Positions 62,409-64,000 of a stretch of DNA of 64,000 bases are shown in pieces. A program made the translations under genes and the position numbers. Within the stretch, counting starts at the first letter, position 1. Each line of letters opens with the position of its first letter. Source of the DNA: Hippasteria phrygiana. Lineage: Eukaryota > Echinodermata > Asteroidea > Valvatida > Goniasteridae. Below the pieces are notes generated by a model. That model searched no databases. It was not told the origin of the DNA and was given only the letters and a program-made list of their open reading frames with translations. The stretch spans positions 3,410,001-3,474,000 of the forward strand of contig JAZGUH010000326.1 of the NCBI GenBank assembly GCA_037893225.1. Direction: 5' to 3'.

Positions 62409-64000
62409 GAAGCTGGCGATTGTCTCAAATTGTTGCGCTAGATCTAAGCTACCCATACGTGTGAAAATTGCGGGATTTGGTCAATATCCCATTCAATTAT
62501 GAACAGGGAAAGGAGGGGCGTTCATCTGAAAATGTGGCAAACGTCAAGCAGTCACAATGCAGTAAACGGAAGAACGCACACAGAGTTCACAGGAAGAAAT
62601 TTGTTGCGAGGTTTGAATTTTCTCGAAGAGTTATAACGCTGTGAAGCTGGTGATGGTCTCAAATTGTTGCGCTATATCTAAGCTACCAATACGTGTAAAC
62701 ATTACTGGATTTGGTCAATATACCAGTCAATTATGAACAGGGAAAGGAGGGGCGTTCATCTGAAAATATGGCAAACGTTAAACAGTCACAATACAGAATC
62801 GGAAGAACGCACACAGAGTTCACGGGAAGAAATTTGTTGCGAGTTTTGAATTTTCTCGAAGAGTTCTAACGCTGTGAAGCTGGTGATTGTCTGAAATTGT
62901 TGCGCTAGATCTAAGCTACCCATACGTGTGAAAATTGCTGGATTTGGTCAATATCCCATTCAATTATGAACAGGGAAAGGAGGGGCGTTCATCTGAAAAT
63001 GTGGCAAACGTTAAGCAGCCACAATGCAGTAAACGGGAGAACGCACACAGAGTTCACGGGAAGAAATTAGGTGCGAGGTTTGAATTTTCTCGAAGAGTTC
63101 CAACGCTTTGAAGCTGGCGATTGTCTCAAATTGTTGCGCTAGATCTAAGCTACCCATACGTGTGAAAATTGCGGGATTTGGTCAATATCCCATTCAATTA
63201 TGAACAGGGAAAGGAGGGGCGTTCATCTGAAAATGTGGCAAACGTCAAGCAGTCACAATGCAGTAAACGGGAGAACGCACACAGAGTTCACGGGAAGAAA
63301 TTAGGTGCGAGGTTTGAATTTTCTCGAAGAGTTCTAACGCTGTGAAGCTGGCGATGGTCTCAAATTGTTGCGCTAGATCTAAGCTACCCATACGTGTGAA
63401 AATTACTGGATTTGGTCAATATCCCATTCAATTATGAACAGGGAAAGGAGGGGCGTTCATCTGAAAATGTGGCAAACGTTAAGCAGTCACAATGCAGTAA
63501 ACGGAAGAACGCACACAGAGTTCACAGGAAGAAATTTGTTGCGAGGTTTGAATTTTCTCGAAGAGTTCTAACGCTGTGAAGCTGGTGATGGTCTCAAATT
63601 GTTGCGCTATATCTAAGCTACCAATACGTGTAAACATTACTGGATTTGGTCAATATACCAGTCAATTATGAACAGGGAAAGGAGGGGCGTTCATCTGAAA
63701 ATATGGCAAACGTTAAGCAGTCACAATACAGAATCGGAAGAACGCACACAGAGTTCACGGGAAGAAATTTGTTGCGAGGTTTGAATTTTCTCGAAGAGTT
63801 CTAACGCTGTGAAGCTGGCGATTGTCTGAAATTGTTGCGCTAGATCTAAGCTACCCATACGTGTGAAAATTGCTGGATTTGGTCAATATCCCATTCAATT
63901 ATGAATAGGGAAAGGAGGGGCGTTCATCTGAAAATGTGGCAAACGTTAAGCAGCCACAATGCAGTAAACGGGAGAACGCACACAGAGTTCACGGGAAGAA
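62409..64000 (+). repeat. Right-edge block A2/B-Ca-L/H-A2-B-C-L(partial)
   Basis: Units start at 62409, 62643, 62876, 63110, 63344, 63578 and 63811. The first is an A2/B hybrid: AATTGCGGG and GTCAAG, then AACGGAAG and CACAGG, with the switch at 62546-62569. The third is an L/H hybrid: GCAGCCAC with AAACGGG, then the H end TTCCAACGCTTT, with the switch at 63035-63100, followed by A2 as H is. The last unit is cut at 190 bp and carries GAATAGGG, the mark also seen in L of the 2,104-bp N-C-L HOR. The array continues to the right. Confidence 0.85.

Larger units (their letters stand above)
1..64000 (+). repeat. 234-bp tandem satellite array, 274 units, no interruption
   Basis: The same unit repeats head to tail from the first to the last base. 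Boundaries were read at every GAAGCTGG: 225, 459, 693, 927 and so on to 63811. Complete units number 272; 202 are 234 bp, 66 are 233 bp and 4 are 235 bp, and these sum exactly to the window with the 224-bp and 190-bp end pieces. There is no inversion, no insertion and no unique spacer. Units of different types differ at a few to about 20 positions, while units of the same type are almost identical over tens of kilobases. This is the pattern of a large eukaryotic satellite, probably centromeric or pericentromeric; that placement is inference, since no flank or chromatin data are present. The satellite family is not recognised. Confidence 0.98.

Noticed and set aside
1..64000. CRISPR array
   Set aside because: The period is regular, but there are no short identical repeats separated by unique spacers; the whole 234 bp is conserved. 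No cas gene is present.
1..64000. Human-type alpha satellite or other known primate centromere repeat
   Set aside because: The unit is 234 bp, not about 171 bp, and none of the alpha-satellite sequence landmarks are recognisable. The 171-bp spacing of the internal TTGTTGCG pair is treated as coincidence.
1..64000. Ribosomal, tRNA or other RNA gene repeated in tandem
   Set aside because: No tRNA A/B boxes, 5S internal control region or rRNA core motifs were recognised on either strand of the unit.
1..64000. Transposable element or terminal repeat inside the array
   Set aside because: Every base is accounted for by the unit parse. No inserted segment, target-site duplication or change of orientation was seen.
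1..64000. Assembly artefact creating the long duplications
   Set aside because: Not excluded, but the duplicated blocks differ by private base changes, and their joints are in-phase hybrid units, which a simple assembly loop would not produce. Raw long reads would decide.

Overview
The whole 64 kb window is one uninterrupted tandem satellite array. No unique sequence, gene, RNA gene, transposon or array edge is visible. The repeat unit is 234 bp, and every copy is head to tail on the same strand. Reading every unit boundary (the GAAGCTGG that follows CGCTGT) gives 274 units: 272 complete and one partial at each end. The lengths close exactly: 202 units of 234 bp, 66 of 233 bp and 4 of 235 bp, plus 224 bp and 190 bp at the ends, total 64,000. 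The consensus is about 43% GC, G-rich on the + strand (about 59 G to 41 C per unit), with about 10 CpGs, close to random expectation. This indicates a eukaryotic chromosome, most likely centromeric or pericentromeric heterochromatin. I do not recognise the satellite family and cannot name the species. Such an array needs long-read assembly.

Type key (diagnostic bases as seen). A: GTGTTAAAATTG with GTCAAG. A2: AATTGCGGG with GTCAAG. B: GATGGTCTC, ATTACTGG, AACGGAAG, CACAGG. Bg: B with AATTGTGAAC. Bs: B with CATAAGTG. C: CCAATACGTGTAAAC, ATACCAGTC, AAATATGG, GTCAAG, ACAGAATCGG (233 bp). Ct: C with ATTTTTTGCG. Ca: C-like with TTAAACAG and GAGTTTTG. Cm: C-like with CCCATAC and TTGAGAGG. Cz: C start with a Kg-like end. 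Y: C-like with GATTGTCTG and CACAGG. G: GATTGTCTG, TTGCTGG, GCAGTCAC, ACGGGAG. H: as G with GCAGCCAC, AAATGGG, TTCCAACGCTTT. L: GCAGCCAC with AAACGGG. I: GATTGTCTC with ACAGAATCGG. J: TTGAGCTAG, TCATTATCCC, TTTTATCG. Jc: TCACATTGTTGAG. U: GAGCTACATC. K: CCAATACGTGTG and AAATTGTGG; Kg: K with TTCTGGAAG. M: AGTACTGG and TTCCAACGCTTT. N: TCTGAGC and CCCATTCG. P: ACTTGATTTG and CAATACACC. Q: CATATGTG and GATTTTGTC. R: TTCATCAGAAAA. S: AGTACTGG with ACAGAATCGG. T: TCTGAGC, GTTTATCTG, TTAAACAG. V: GATTGTCTG with ACAGAATCGG. Wa and Wb: GATATAAGC. X: GTAAACATT with ATACCATTC. X': TTGGGCTA. Z, Zt, Zs: AGGCAGGG.

Layout. 1-2,798: a pentamer present twice. 2,799-9,345: a 14-unit higher-order repeat (HOR) present twice. 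7,942-15,425: a 16-unit repeat present twice, overlapping the previous block. 15,426-25,475: rearranged copies of the same units with several deletions, moving from the T/S/M/A family into the C/H/A2 family. 25,476-64,000: a younger-looking domain built from N-starting HORs (9, 10, 15 or 16 units), itself duplicated in blocks of 3.5, 5.6 and 6.8 kb.

The main result is that the order of unit types acts as a record of the array's history. Most large tandem duplications are flagged by one hybrid unit whose 5' part is one type and 3' part another, exactly as unequal crossing-over predicts. At least six duplications and several deletions can be placed, and three of them can be put in time order. 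Every junction keeps the 234 bp phase.

The short open frames in the window are by-products of the repeat and are not annotated as genes. All comparisons were made by eye at diagnostic sites, not by full alignment.
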